Made by a program: the position numbers and the translations under genes. From NCBI GenBank assembly GCA_026387335.1, contig JAPLLX010000004.1:141955-189484 (forward strand): a stretch of 47,530 bases of DNA, written 5' to 3'. Origin of the DNA: Candidatus Omnitrophota bacterium. Its GTDB lineage: Bacteria; Omnitrophota; Gorgyraeia; Gygaellales; Profunditerraquicolaceae. This document shows positions 12,601-27,600 of this stretch, in pieces (within the stretch, counting starts at the first letter, position 1; each line of letters opens with the position of its first letter). The notes under the pieces were generated by a model. That model searched no databases and was not told the origin of the DNA. It worked only from the letters and a program-made list of their open reading frames with translations.

Positions 12601-15600
12601 ACTTATTTAAATCCTGGGAGCTGGCCATTTCACCAAAAACAATCTGCTTATAAGCTGTATCCTCAAGAAGGCCTTTTTCTTTAAGAATGCCCATACCCAG
12701 GCAAAGATAATGGCCAGGGCCTAAAGGCCTGGAGAGTATAATCAAGGCATCTTCAGTAAAATACCTCTTACGCTTTTCTGAATCTATCTTATCTTCCGGT
12801 AATACACCCTCTTGCCATCCGGAAGGTAATTCTTCTAATTTAGCGCCATCTATCCTCTTGATTTCTTTTGAAAGCTCGGAAACAAACTCATCCTTGACAA
12901 TCCAGCGCAGCTGATGCATAGAAACAAAAATAACCGGCCTTGTTCCCGGCGTCTTATAGGAACCATTAATGGCTAAACGTAGATTAGATTCTCCCTGAGA
13001 CCCAATGTAAAGGCCCTTATGGACTAACTTAGAGAACCTCTCTCCCCTGCCAGCTACGGCTACAAATTGATTGGCCCCGAATTCCCGGTTGAATTCTTCT
13101 TGGGTTACGCTATTCCACGGTTTCTGAAAAACCCTTGCTGACTTTATCGACACTGCCCTTAAATATTTATATGCCCTGTCTTCAGCCTGTTTTTTATTCT
13201 TCTCTTCTTCTTTAGAAGATTGCGCCCTATCCTTATCATAAATGCGCTGGTCCTCTATCAGATCTTCAATGCCTGCATACTCTTCCACCTTCCTCCAAAA
13301 CTCGCTTTTTCCGGATTGCCCCCTCGGGATTATTTTATTTATAAGACTTGCTCTTTCGGTTTGTCTATCTGCTCTCTCAATTAACCGCAGCTCAACCAGA
13401 CTCTCATAAAGTTCTGCATCGTAATCAAATACCACCTCAGCGAAAGTCTTTCCTTCTTCATAAGCTATTTGCATAATTTCCCTATTCACCCTTCGCTCGC
13501 TGTTAGGTTCTTTAATAAATTCTTCCTTAAAGAGTTCGGGTTTAAACACGCCATTCTCGTAGAACCAGAATTTATTATCAACCACATCCTTCTTAGAGAG
13601 AAGTTCATAGACTAAATTCCTGAAGGTATCTAAGTCAAGGGTGCGGGGATCAACATCGGAGAGTTTCTTAAACAAATCTAATTCTTCACTGCTGATATTA
13701 TTTTTAATCCAAGCTAGAGCTTCTAATTCCTGATACTCATCAGAATGGATTGCCTCTTCAAATTCCAGCAGGGTCTGGCGTACTTCGGAAGTCTCTTCTC
13801 CAAATTCGTTTTTCAACCCGGTTTTTTTGAAATAGCTGTTGCCGGTTCCTACACAAATTCCGGCCGGGATATAGGCGAAAATAAATGCTTGTTTATCTCT
13901 AGGAAAACCTGTGGATTTAGACGCCACTACGCCTTTGGCAATAAATTTGTAGTAGCGCTCAATATTCCATCCCTGGGTAGTCTCAAAATTAGCCTGACCG
14001 GCAAATATACCAATGACTTTCCCTTCTTCGTTTTCTTCAAGCACATCTGCTAATTCTTGAGAGATCCTAGTTCCATCAACCCCCTGGATAGACGATCCCT
14101 GTTTAATAACATGGAAACGTTTATCTTCCTGAAAGTTTCTAATAGAACTAAAAATTTTATTTTCAACATTCCCAATAATCTTTTCCGCATCCTCAGACGA
14201 AACATCATTGCCTAATGTTTGTTCCTTAGCAACCACATAAACATGAAGGTTAGGGTTTTGTTTTAACAATTCCTGGATAAAAAATAAATCAAAAACTACT
14301 TCCCCATTATTATTCAGAAAATATACTAATTTTATTTTGGGGTTTAAATATACAACCTGGTTATAAAATCTATCAAAATCTCTCCCGAAGTTCTCATCAG
14401 CAAGTTCTGTCCCCGCAGCTTTACTGAAATGATATTCAATAAAATATTCTGGATCGGCCTCATAATCAGCACGGACCTGCGGGCTGTTCAAATCAATTAC
14501 GCCGCCGCCAATAGCCATTTTCAGCCAACGCAAAATCTTGCCTTTATCGTGATAATCAAAACTTCTGTTTTCTTCTTTTGCGATCTCTAACGCGCATTCA
14601 TTAGCATCAGAATTAGTATCTTTGTATGGATTGAAAGGCGCCTTGGGATCATTTAATAACACTGCCTTAATCACGGTGCGGACGACATTGAGAGCGTAAA
14701 GATTAGTTAAATCTTCTCTCAAGCAATGCCTTAATTTCTGGGGCTGCCAATCTAAAACAAGCTCTATAGCCCTTCTAACAGTATCAAAATATTTCTTATG
14801 AAGCTTTTCGGTCTCTTGACAAAATATTTCTTCTTTACGGAACTCCTTAAGTTTATTTTTCAAGAGACCTTCGCGTTTATCTTCTGATAACCCATTGATA
14901 TTTGTTTTTAAACGATTGAATTCAATTCTAATAAGATAACTTTTTAATTTGTCTTCATTTTCGTTACCACCTTCACATACATCATTTCTTAACTCCTGCT
15001 TACTGACTCTAATACCATTCAATTCACCTTCACTGATAGCATCTAACCTCCTTTTAACGGCTTGCAAATCCTGCTGACTGATCTGCCTTTTTATCGCCTT
15101 CTCTAATTGCTCAAGTAGCTTATCCTCGTCACTCTTAAAATCATCTATCTGTTTTTCTATCCGATCAATTCTTCTCTTTGCTGCTCCATCCTTCTCAGCT
15201 TCTTTACGGGCAAAAGCTCTAAGTTCTCCTTTGGCAAACTCATTTATCAGGTAATCCCGATAAACTTCCCAGAAAGCCATGTTTTTCATTTCTCCGTGAC
15301 GATAGAGCCCTGGTTTGTAATCCTGCGGCAGTAAATCAATTATCCTTATATAATCAGGAACTTTTGCTTCCAAGATATGCAGATCAAGGATATTCTTGAT
15401 AATATCTTCTTCAATATTCTGGATTTCCCTTCCGGTAATCTGAACGCCATTTAAAAATCCGGTTCTTGAGCGGAAAATATAAAAGACGGAAAATCCTTGA
15501 GCGATAGCATTGATTTCTTTTTTTAATTCTTGGGTCCAGCTGATTTTATTCTTGAGGGCGCTTTGTTCAGCAGCCAATAGAATGGCTTGTTCAGTGATAA

Positions 15601-18600
15601 TCTGAAGTAATCCTAAGTTAGAGATTATATCTAGAGAAGATACAATCAGGTAAATTGCCCTTCTTTTTGCATTAGCATAGCCTTCTATGGGCGGGGCGCG
15701 GGGCTGGGCCTGAACCCAAATGATAAAATTAGATTTTAGTGTTTCGTTAATATCTACCTCGCCCAATCCTTTGGGCAGTTTAACCAAAGACAAGCCTTTC
15801 GTTGTTCCTATGGCTGTTTTAATCCTTTGTGCTTGCCTTTGCGACGTTTTTTCTCCTGAATTCCTGAATGGTTTAGCGCGGAACTTACCCTGATGGAGAA
15901 GCTTCTTGGACGACTGAACAATAAGCTTTTCTATTTCTATATTATCAACCACCGGGCTAGAAGTACTTCCTAAAGTGCCGGCTAAGCTTTGATGATATAA
16001 ATCAAGTTGCTTTTGAGCAGATGCCTCCCAGCTAAAATTGGTCTTTAACCCATTGCTGATTATTGCTTTGCGGAGCCTCTCGTCTCTGATTACTGCCAAT
16101 CCTCTATCAGTGGCATAAAATAATCCATTGTCATCAAAATGTTCGAATACAAATCCGGTACCAGCCAATGTTTCAAAATTAAAATCCACCACACTATTAT
16201 CAAGGCCGCCGGTTCTGAAAACAATTGGGGGCAGACCATACCTAGCAATACCGAACATCTGAGTTTGGCCGCATGGCTCACGCCGGGAAGTCATCATCAA
16301 TAAGTCTCCTCCGGCTAAAACCAGCTTATCCAGCGTTTCTATCATATCGTCTTTCTCTCGAATATACATTTGACTGCCAGTACCAAAATTAATACTTACC
16401 CTGCCTTTATAATATTCATCTTGAGCAATTCTTGCAAATCCATCTATTATTCTTCTGTCCCCGTAGGTGCTACCGATAAGCGCAAATTGGATCCCTTTTT
16501 TCATCATCCTGTGAAAATTATGCAAAACTAAATCTAGGCCCTTTTGTTCCACCAATCGGCTGATAACCGTTACAATCGGCATTGTCGAAGATTCTATAAG
16601 GCCAAGTTCTCTTTGAAGTTTAATCTTATAATGTTGTTTTGCCGCTAATACATTTTCTAATGTATATTCTTCTTCTCTTGGAAACAAACTCCATACCTCG
16701 TAATCTACGCCATTAAGAATTCCGAAAAGGATATCCTTTCTTCGCAGCAATGCGCCTTCTAATTGATGGCCGAATTCCGGAGTCAATATCTCCCAGGCAT
16801 ACCTGGGGCTGACTGTTATCAAAACATCGGCAAAATTAATACCTGCTTTCATCAGATTAATCTGGTCATAAAATTCTAGGCCTTCTTGCGCGTTAAATAC
16901 GTCCCAACCCAAGCCGGCAAGCCAGAGCAGATGTTTATCGAATACCCCCTGATTCTCCAGATTATGGATCGAGTAGAATATTTTACTGCCTCTAAATGTT
17001 GCGTCTTCCCGGTATCCATATCCGGTCTTGAGCAACGGCGCAGCCAATGCTGCCTGCCAATCATGCAGATGGATAATCTGGGGGTTAAGGCCAAATACCT
17101 TTGCTACTTCTAAAGCTCCCCGGGACAAAAATACAGCCTGCATAAAATCAAGATTGCGGTCGCCTGTTTTACCCCCTAGGTATATCTGTCTGGAATAAAG
17201 GTAATTCTGTAGTAAATATATCTTTATGCCATGGAGGTCGACAAACCAAACCGGGCACTCTTCTCTGTTGTTGCCGATTGCAATTGAAACTGTCCTGCCC
17301 GTAGGTTGAATATTGTATTTTTCTTTATCAATAAAATCGTAGAGAATAGTAACCGCGGATACATCATGGCCTAATTTTGCCTGGGCCCTGGCTAAACCCT
17401 TGGGCGCATCCGCAAGGCCTCCTTCTTTTGAAAATGGGTCCCACTCGGGGCTGACATGCAGAACGTTCAATTTAGAGAATATAGGGGAAGAAGTGCCTTT
17501 TAATTGGTTCAAGCATCTTGTAAATATTTCTCTTTCAATATTACTTATTATCATCTCTCTTTCGATATCGCTAGCTGTGATTCGGTCAAAATCTTCCCGG
17601 GTATTCGTATAAGCAAAACCATCCATTTCATAAGTCCCCAGACTCGAAACCATAAATTCGTATTCATCTGTTCTGACTACTTCAGGCCGGATATAAACAA
17701 AACTGCCTAACATAGAAATGGGATGAGAAATGTCTTCTCTCTGGAGCAACTGGATAGCAGTTAAGAACAATTTTGAGAATTTATTTTTCCGGTCTATTGC
17801 AAAACCAAATAAAGACGCGGGATAACTAACTAATGTGTAGACATCTGTCCCTCTCGCCCTAAACTCAATTCTTTTATCTGCATTTTCTAAAGGCATAGCC
17901 GCTTCATAGTAATTCCCCTGTAAATGAAGATGATTCACAGACGCCAGCCCTCCCCATGGATTAAAGCCTAATTTTAATCTTGGCGATTTACTAAATTTTC
18001 TTATAGTTAGCATTGTATCTAATACAACTTCATTAAAATACTGTAAGTATTCTTTTTCGGGTTCCGGAATAATCAAGATATGACTTCTGACACTGGCGTT
18101 CTTATTAACGTCTATAGCGATGTGTTTACCATTGATAATTAAATCAAGGAGCCGTCTTCCAGGGCCTTCTCGTTCCAGGAATTTGTTAAAATTTTTATCA
18201 CGATCATATGGCGGTGGAATGATTGAGGGATTTTTCAGGGCTAAACAGTTCTTCTCCGATTCCTTATCATAATCTGCGCGGCCAGACGCAAACCTTACTT
18301 TCCATATACCAACATCTCTATGCGAGACAGTGTTGGGGTTATAACTAAATACGCCTTCTTGACGCGCTCTCTGCGCCCAAAGCGTCTGGACAACCGTATC
18401 AAAATCCAATACGCCTTCGGTAACTAATTTTCCGAGAATCCAGCTGCTGCGCTCAACCCATAATGCGCCTATCGCTTCAGCAAACTTATTTTGCCATTCA
18501 TCATTTTCCCGTGCTGCCTTAGAATTAACCATGTCTCTGCCAAGGCTTAAAATTAACTCCTCCTTTAAATCTGCATCCAAAATTTCATTTTTCACTAATG

Positions 18601-21600
18601 CTTCTACGAACTCAAACAACATAGTGTCTTCTGGCGGCACTGCAGGAATCTCTTCCTTTTCACCAATCCCCTCAGGATGATGTTTATGCCACTCCCATGC
18701 GCTTCTAATAATATCCTCGAGGCCCCGTGTAGGTTTAAGGCCAAGTTTCTCTGCAGCCTTGTGATAACTAATCACCAACCTATCCACTTCGTGAACGGGC
18801 TTTCCTTCCAGGCGGCCAATAAACACATCCCTATCTTCAAGAATAATCTCTTGCGCAGTCTCAACGATTTGCTTTGCAGAAAATCCCTTTCCGCTGCCAA
18901 AAGCAAAAGTATCGGATTCTCCGGTAGCCTCCAGATATCCCAAAGAACGCACAAATAGCTGCGCTACATCCTTCACAGAGACATAATCACGGATGGCTGT
19001 GCCATCCGGAGTCGCAGCCTGAATACGCTGTTTCAAGTCAGGATTAGCGATAAGTTCTTCTTCGGAATAAATACGCTCCACCAAAGGAAGCCTCTTATTT
19101 AATGCCACCAGTAGTAATCTGGGAATAAGATGCGTTTCAGGATTATGGTCTTCTCCGATTTCCCTGCTCCCACCGGCAACATTGGCATATCTTAAGGCAA
19201 TATATTTTATTCCTCTCTTGAGGGCATACTCCTGCAGTAGAAGTTCAACAAAAACTTTTGTTCTGTTGTAAGGATCAGACGGAACCAGTTCTGTATCCTC
19301 ATCAAAGACCTCGCCTTCCTTAAGGCGGGCATTCCCATACACAGCGCCGCTTGTGGCCTGAACAATATATTTCACGCCCGACTTAACCAATACGTCTAAG
19401 AATCTGATCTCATTGAGCACATTATTGTAGTAATATTCCAGAGGTTTATCTTTAGATTCAAAGGTCAGAGTGTTAGCCGCGAGATTGAAAACGGCTTCAG
19501 GCATATGCTCCTGGATCACTTTTTCCAGATGGTCTGTATCTCTTAAATCTCCTCTTTCAAATACGACCCCCTCCAGATCAATAGCCTTCTTATGCCCCTG
19601 CCTAAGATTGTCATAAACCACAACTTTATACCCTTCGCCAAGCAAAGTTCTCACAACAAAACTTCCGATGTAACCAGCGCCGCCGACAACCATCACAGTA
19701 CCAATTGTAGCAACAACTGCTCCCCTGGGATCAGAAGTTATTGGTGAAGAGACGGCGACGATCTTCACCTTGCCAGCTTCATCGTAATCAACCGTAAAAA
19801 TGGCAGCTGTAGAATTAAGCTTCTGAGCCTCATTGACCAAAAGATTGATGTCGTAGGATTTACCGGTTAAGTTGTCCACGAAGACGCGACCTAACAAAGT
19901 CATGTCCTTAGCGCCTTGCGCCTCTGGGCCCAGGAGGATTTCATAGTTACGGTTGAAATCGGAATAACCCCAGATATCCCTTGGTTCGTGTGGCAGATTA
20001 TTGAACCAATTGAATCTCGAATAAGGATCATGAATCTCTCTCCCTAAGAAGACCGCCTCGGAGATGCTGCGCTCATTTTGATGGTAAGGATTGTAGATAA
20101 GGAAGGCTTCTCTAAGAGCTGAGTTCTCGATGAATTTTAAGAGAAGTTGATAGACCAGCTCGATCTCTTCGGCCCGGCGCTGCATCCTGGCCACATTGTC
20201 AAAACCGACGATGCTGGGGCGCTTATCGCCGTCAAGAACAAAGCCTCCTCCAACTGGAGTCTGAATAGGCCAACGCCGCAACTGAAGCATAAGCTCTGCG
20301 AAGGAAGCAGGAATCCTGCCTTGGACTAGTTCGTGCATGATCTGTTTGGCGGTGTTTTCATCCAAGATCCTAGTGGTAGGAATATTTCGGTTCATAAATG
20401 GAACCGCGGCTTCCTCTGACGCGGGTTGTAAAGCGGCTTGTTTCTTGATCTGTTCTTTCACCCAGATAGCAGCTCTGTAGAGACTGGTATCCTGTCTTTC
20501 CTGTAAGGCGTATAAAAGGAGTTGATCGATAAGCATCCTCTGTTCCGAATTAGCTTCTTCACAATAGAAACGTATCACTTCAGGGGCCATGTCGAACCTA
20601 GCCAGCATATCGTGGATAGGAAGGCCTATCTTGTTGCTCAAGGCATTGATTGTTTCATAACCTTCCCCGCTGACGCCGTGGCCTGTATACCAACGCATGG
20701 TCACATCATCAATATACTTAATAATCTCTAGCGATTCCTCCAGATTTCTCATTTCTTTAAAGTCGCGGATGGCTGCGCCTTGGCCGGAATTACGAACATA
20801 ATGCTTACTCTCTTTTACGATACCGCTGTCAATAAGGGCATCGTATCTACGTAACACCCCCTTAGTTCTTACACCTGGCATGCTCGTGATATCACCCGAA
20901 GGGATCTCAGGAGAGATAGCACCCTTCTTATGTTTAATGGATATAGGCAGGACTCCGCCGTTTCTATCTAAAGCTTCCTGGATCTGAGCGATATCAAAAT
21001 ACATATATAATCTGTTATAAGGAACACCCAGCATAGGGATTGTCTTGTCATCAGTAACCTGCTTATTCAAAGCTACCATGGCCTTATCGGCGATTGTGGT
21101 TCTGATGGCCAGGTCTTCGATAAGGTACATGAATTCGCCATATTCTTCCATCGTCACAGCAAGACCGCCTTTCTGTGCCTCAGGGTTATTCATAACCTCA
21201 ACCATACAGTTAGCGTCTGTGGCGCGCGTAATTTTCTTCCAGAGCGCCAGCATATCCAGATCCACTGCTTGTTCTCCCACAAGAAGAATCAAGTCATTCA
21301 TCCTGTGGACAATAGCGGTTTTACCGCCTCGTTCCTTCAAGTAGTCAAAACCCTTCTGGGGTATCGGCTCAAATCTCCCCGTGAACTCGCGATAGACATA
21401 ACTGGACCCTTCTATGTTGGCATTGATCAGGTTAAAACCATGGTTATAATTAGTCTTATGCTTGGCGTCTGTAGAGAGTAAGAATGCGCCGTCTTTGATC
21501 ACAAAACCATTCAAGAGATCGTTTAAGATAAGCATGACGTTTTTAGGATCAAGACCGAAGAATTTATTCTTAATAAGATCATTTTCCACATAAGGCCTAA

Positions 21601-24600
21601 TGTCGTTGTTGACGGTAATGACGAATTTGAGATTGGCTTTGGCTTGGCGGATATCGTCATTGCCTTTTCCGGCTTTCCTAAATTCATCTTCCAAGCCGCC
21701 CAAATAAGACTTGATATGCCGTATTCCGAGTCCAATGTTACGGGTACCAAAAGGTATATAGTATTGAGCTGGAGTTTTAAATTCTCTGGCTTGCTCTAAA
21801 CTGATTCTCTTCTGGTTGAATCTGTCCGCTACATCCCAAAGGTCTAGATTCCACATCTTGAAACCAGGACCTCTCTTCTCCTCTTCTGTTATAATACCCA
21901 ACGCAACCAAAGAATCAGCTAAGCGAGAGGCCTCTCCTGCGGCATAAAGCACAACGACATTCTCGCCGCTCAATAGAGAATTTACGGCTTCGTTATTATT
22001 GAGGCTTGATTTCTCATCCTCAAGATAGACAACGTTCGGGGCCTTTGCCGCCGCTTTTAATTTTTTGGAAATGGATAAAACCCTGCGGGCATTCAGGAAG
22101 TTGATCAAATCATCCAGCTCATCTGCTCTTGAGGGATCATTCATGAGCTCTTCTATAATAGAGACGTATCGGCCGCAGAAGTCAGCGAAGAGTTTCTCGT
22201 AATTGATAGGCGAAGAAGATCCTTCTTGAGTAAATAAATTTGTTAATCTGTTGGCTATTTTGCCCATCTTGTCTTCATCGGCATAATCTTTATCATTTTT
22301 TATGGGGAGAAAATGGCGGTTTCTATCTATCACCAAAGGTACCCAAGGAGCAACCGCCGTGATATCCCCATAGATACGCTCAAATTGATAGGCGGAAATC
22401 TTTTTGGAAGGATCGCTAATATCCGGAGTTTCTTTAATATCCATATAAAGAGGCATCTGGGCTGTCACATTATCAACTCTATGCACTATCTCTTCAAAAC
22501 TAAGACGCTTATCATAATTTTCGGGTAAAGAAAATAAATTCATAAGGCCATCCACATAAAGCAGGAAACTGGCGGTATTAAAATATGGAAATAGTGTTTT
22601 GAATATGTGCATGCGGCTCTCTTTGTCCAGAGGCATAGCCTGGCTTAAAATCAACTCTTCCTGTTCCGAAGTTAATTTTTCTGCGGTGAGCGCTTCAATT
22701 AAATCTTTTATTTCCTTGGGTAAACCAACGCCTTCTACTAGCTGGAATATCCTCCTGCCGTCATCATGATATGTTGCATTGGTTGCTAAGCCTCCCTTCT
22801 CTCCCAGGTTATCTCCCAAGAGAAACATGCTTAAGGGCACGGGCTTACGTTCCTTTCTGGCCTTTTCGATTTCACTATAGAACTGGCCTTTGAGGGTATC
22901 ATCTACCATGCCAGCAGGATTATTCATATTTGAGTGGAAAACGAAAAGTATGCCTTTGCGTTTTAACTCTGCTAATACGCCCGATATGGCCAACATCCGG
23001 ATAAAATTCCAGTGTCCTGGAGGCTGAATAACATAAGTGCCATCGGAATTTCTAGTGTATTCACCGTCTTCGGTAATACGCGGCTGAACTGTCTGACTGA
23101 TAACATAAACAGTCAGACCTTCCTTATTAAAGATATGGTAGCCTTTCTTCCAAATATCTCTAGAGATAGCCTCCTGGCTAGCCCCTAAAGACTCGGCTAC
23201 TTCAGCTAATCTCATCTGGCTGGTCATGATTATAAAAGGAAGACCTACTTCCGGATAAAGATTGTGTTCTTTTTTAGCCGTAGCTAATTTAATATCAATG
23301 AAGGTCCTACCGCCGATTACCGGTAAATAGAAGGGATGGTGATATGCGGCATGCATCATCCCTCCCGAACGGGTAGACAGGCCGCCGGCAGAAGTAGCGA
23401 TTGCCACCCGGATATTCTTACCTGAATCAGAAAGTTGATTAAATTGCTCGGTGTCAGGCTTAGGATAGAATTTCACTTGTCCTGGCAACGGTGGCGATAA
23501 TTTAGCCCTCAGAGGATTATTTTCACAAGGCCTAAGGCCTTCTTTGACTCTCTTTTTAAGCTCCCTCACCACATATTCTTCAGTAAGAAAATACTCATGT
23601 AATTTTAAATCAGCGAGCTGCTTAATCCGCGTCCCTAATTCAACGTAATAGTTATTCTTAACGCTATCTCTTAATGGCAGGAGGATATTGAGCCATTCTT
23701 CGCCGTAAAGATTAAATATCTGGGGATTTTGGAGAATAAAAATCTGAGAATCAAGAAGTTCCGGATTACGACTAAGCAACTCGATAGTCATCTCTAAAAC
23801 ACGTAATTCCGATAGATTAGGATTGATTAAATGGATAATTTCATGGAACAATATAGCTGTTAAGAAGTCTAGGGCCTTTTGGCGATAATCAGCGATTAAA
23901 ATTAAAAGCATCCGGTTGATCTTGATATATTCACTTACGCTCCAGCGGCCAACCTGCCTAAAACCGTAGGAAAGCTTAAACCTAATTGTTGTCTGAGGGA
24001 GGATAGAGCCAAGGTAAGTAGTAGCTTGCTCCAAGGCTTCAAAAAATAGTTTTTCTGCTTTTAGGTTGAAGAACCTTTCTTCACCAATATATTTACAAAT
24101 TATTTTTCCTTCGGAGAAGGTTACATCTAGGCTTAGGGCAGGTCTGCTAAGATAACTGATATCTATTTCATCTAAATCTACAACTACGGGATAATTTAAG
24201 CCAGGAGAAGATAGCTGTGGCGGCGATCTAGGTAAAACCTGATCAGTAAAAATGAGTGAGTTGGGTTGAGGTATAGATTCTGTTGCCGGGCTGCTGGTTA
24301 AAATATTTACAAAACGGATTGGGCCGGTTAAACGCTGATAAGCCTGTTGTAATAAGGAAGTATTGCTTTCTTTATTAAAATCAATCAGTAATCTATCTAA
24401 TGAATTCCTTAAATCCTTATGGGTGTCCCGATACTCTATCACTAGCTTTTCTATATTATTAGCTTTTATGGCCGCAATTACTTTGGATAAAGTAACAGAA
24501 TAATCATTGATATCCCCAAAGTAGAATTGCAGCTGTAAGATTTGTTTCATAAAAGGCAGGCTCTTGCCGTAGATTTCTGCAGGAGGGATCTCGTCTTCAT

Positions 24601-27600
24601 CCCAGGCCTGAGTACGCTGGCGGTCATTAAAAATTCTTCTTATGGTACTTAACAACTCTTGTGTAGTTTTCTTTTGATCCGTTGTCTTGACAATAAAGGT
24701 GTGGAAATATGGCAGCTGATTCCAATCAAATACCCGAGTAATATCTTTAATAGAAACTCCGTCCTGAGCTTCTATCCTCTGGATAAGCTTAGCATTAAGA
24801 TAATATTCAAATTCTCTATCAACCACAGAAACCAGCATAAAGTCATCTTTATTTACATTTTCTCTTCTTTCAATTTCGGGCTCCTGAGAATAACTAAATT
24901 TCATTGACCTCCATACATCAGTGGCTTCATTATCAGGTAAACCAAACTGAACTAAGATATCAACATCGGTTTGTAGTTTCTTGGTTAAAACCTCGTCAGC
25001 TTGCACATAGCGCCTGCTTCCCACAATATAGGCCCTCACTGGAATATCATAACCCAGAACTTCTTTTATTTCTCTTGATATGCTATTTGCTACTCCATTT
25101 ACCAGGTCCTGTAAACGTATGATGTCGATAGTTTTATTACCCAGATCAAATATTTTATTTTCGGTAATCGGGCTGCTGGATTTGTTTGTTTCTTTCAAAA
25201 CGATAGACGAAGCGTAAAAATTACGACTTTTTAATACAGATTCTATTTTATTGTAATTCTCTCTACCATTAGATTCGGTTAATATATTTTCTAAGATATC
25301 TAAATTCTGTTTAAATCGTTCCAAATCTCCTTTTGAAAAATTAGCAACTAAGGAAACTAGTGCGCGCTGCATTAACCAAGGATGATTTTTCTTATTGACT
25401 AATCTTATATTTGATTCAATAAGCATTCTAAATGCTTCCGCTTGATTCTCAACAGGAAAATATTCAGTTATTTCCTCTTTTGCCATTGAAATATCTTCAA
25501 TATCTATAAGGATGTATCCATAAATGGGCATAATATTTTGCTGTAAAGCTTTTATAAGCGGAGTGGTTTGGGGAAAATTCTTCTTAAGTTTCCTCAAATC
25601 ATATGCTTCTTCAGATTTTCTCCAAACATAATCCAACCCTTTCCCTATTCCCCCCATAACCTTCAGCATTAAGACTATAAATAACATGAATATACCGAAA
25701 ATAGCAAAACTTGTTGATACAAAATATCCAATAATAATAAGGATAACCGTGGCAATTCCTGCTTGCGTATCCGGAGATAGCTGCTTACAGCCTATTAAAC
25801 AGTCTACAAATAACAAAAGCAGAGAAATAATAGAAAAACTTTTTAGCGTTTTAATTATGAGTCTCCGAAATTCTTCTATGCCCTGACTCGTCATTTTTAA
25901 TGGGCTGGAGGACTTAAAATTATTAACTCTAAAATATGTAACATGTTCTACGGTATATCCTAAACGCTCAAATGCTTTAACCAGTGCAGAATAATCTCTG
26001 GTACTAAAAGAACTAACTCTTCTCAATGCTGATCTTCTAATAAATGCATGTCCTTTTCCTTCTCCGTGAACCATAGCCACGCGTTCATTATTAAATTCCA
26101 TTAGCAAATTAGGTATAAACACTTGCTCTTCAATAGGAATTGATACTCCGGGCTCAACTATTTGTATTATTCCCGTACTGATGTTCGGAAGATTAATAAA
26201 TAATGTTTTAATTGACTGAGGAGAGAGCATCTCTTCTGTTTCAAGATTTGCCTTTATTAATTTCTCCATCGACCTCTTCAATACTCCTGATAATTTTAAA
26301 GCAAGCAGAGTAATTACGAATAAAACAAAAACTGTATTAAGTTCGCCTTGCGTACAACCTGTAAGAGAAAATAACGAAGAAACGGCGGAAAACAAAATAA
26401 TAAGATTAAGCCGGAGGGAGGACTTTTGCTCTTTAACTGGTGAAGAGATTTTTTGCTTAGAAGAATCTTGTAGCGGGCTACTTGATGATTTCTTAGAAGA
26501 CTGTTCCTTGCTCTTTATAACCGCATAGGCATTATTCCTTGCATCGGTCTCATTGCCATCATAGATCCTTAAAAGAGCTTTTTTAATTTCAGGGGACAAC
26601 GTACTATAAAGCTCTCTTGTTAACAACTCAACTTCTGTACCATAATAATTCTTTTTCTCTTCGTAGTCTTTAATAATCTTATAAACATTGGAGTGTTTTA
26701 AAATTAAACTACCATCTCCTTCTATAGTACTTACTCCGGATTTAATATCTTTGCTAAGTCTTCTGAGTTTCCACAGGAGCACGACTGACGGGTATCCTTT
26801 TAACCTGCCGGAAAGGTATCCTTGTAAGGAATAATGGAAATCTGTAGTAAATACTTTTAATATACCAGGAGGATTTAATCCTATCTTCTTGAGAGCTTCT
26901 TGCGCTTCTGCTATTTTTGTTAATGTTCTTGCGCCTATAGGATTAATCCGCTTTTCAATCTTTATTTTAGAGAGTGACCAATTCACAGGATTACGTACTA
27001 GCACAGAATAAGCCTTGAAAACTACAAACGCTAAAATGTCAACGATGCTATATAAACCAGCGAGTAACGGATGAAGTAAAATGTTCTGGAATTTTTGCCA
27101 TATAAACAATTTTGGATTTGCTTTGAAGGTAACCGTTGGATTCAATAAGAATGGCGACATCCACCAGCCAAAAATCACGCTCATAATCGGGAAAAACCAA
27201 GTTATAACCTTTAATGGATCAAAAGAAGAAAGGAGGATCAATAAGCTCAAGATAAACCCTCTTTTTACGGAATAATTAGTAAAGAGATACAAGTTAGTAA
27301 CATTCTCTCTCTGCTGAGTTCCTGCTCTTAAGGCGGTCCGGATAAATTTAGCAAATTTTCCATAGCCCCTGGTTACAGCATCGCCATATTGAGGGATAAG
27401 ACCTGTGCAGAACGTAAAGAGATAACTAAAGAAGGCTTTTATAAATTCCATGGTTCCTTTCCTAAAGCCGTATCTTTCAATGAAAGTATAATAACCGGCA
27501 TAACCTATAGCCTGCGCCACAACAACGCTATAGAGCCACATTAACATGGCTAAGCCAAACCAGAAATTAAAGTTAAGCACATAGAATATAACGATTAATT

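Noticed and set aside
25892-25894. Met codon just after the SSSPL linker as a possible internal gene start
   Set aside because: The frame is continuous through it and no purine-rich ribosome binding site precedes it on the minus strand.
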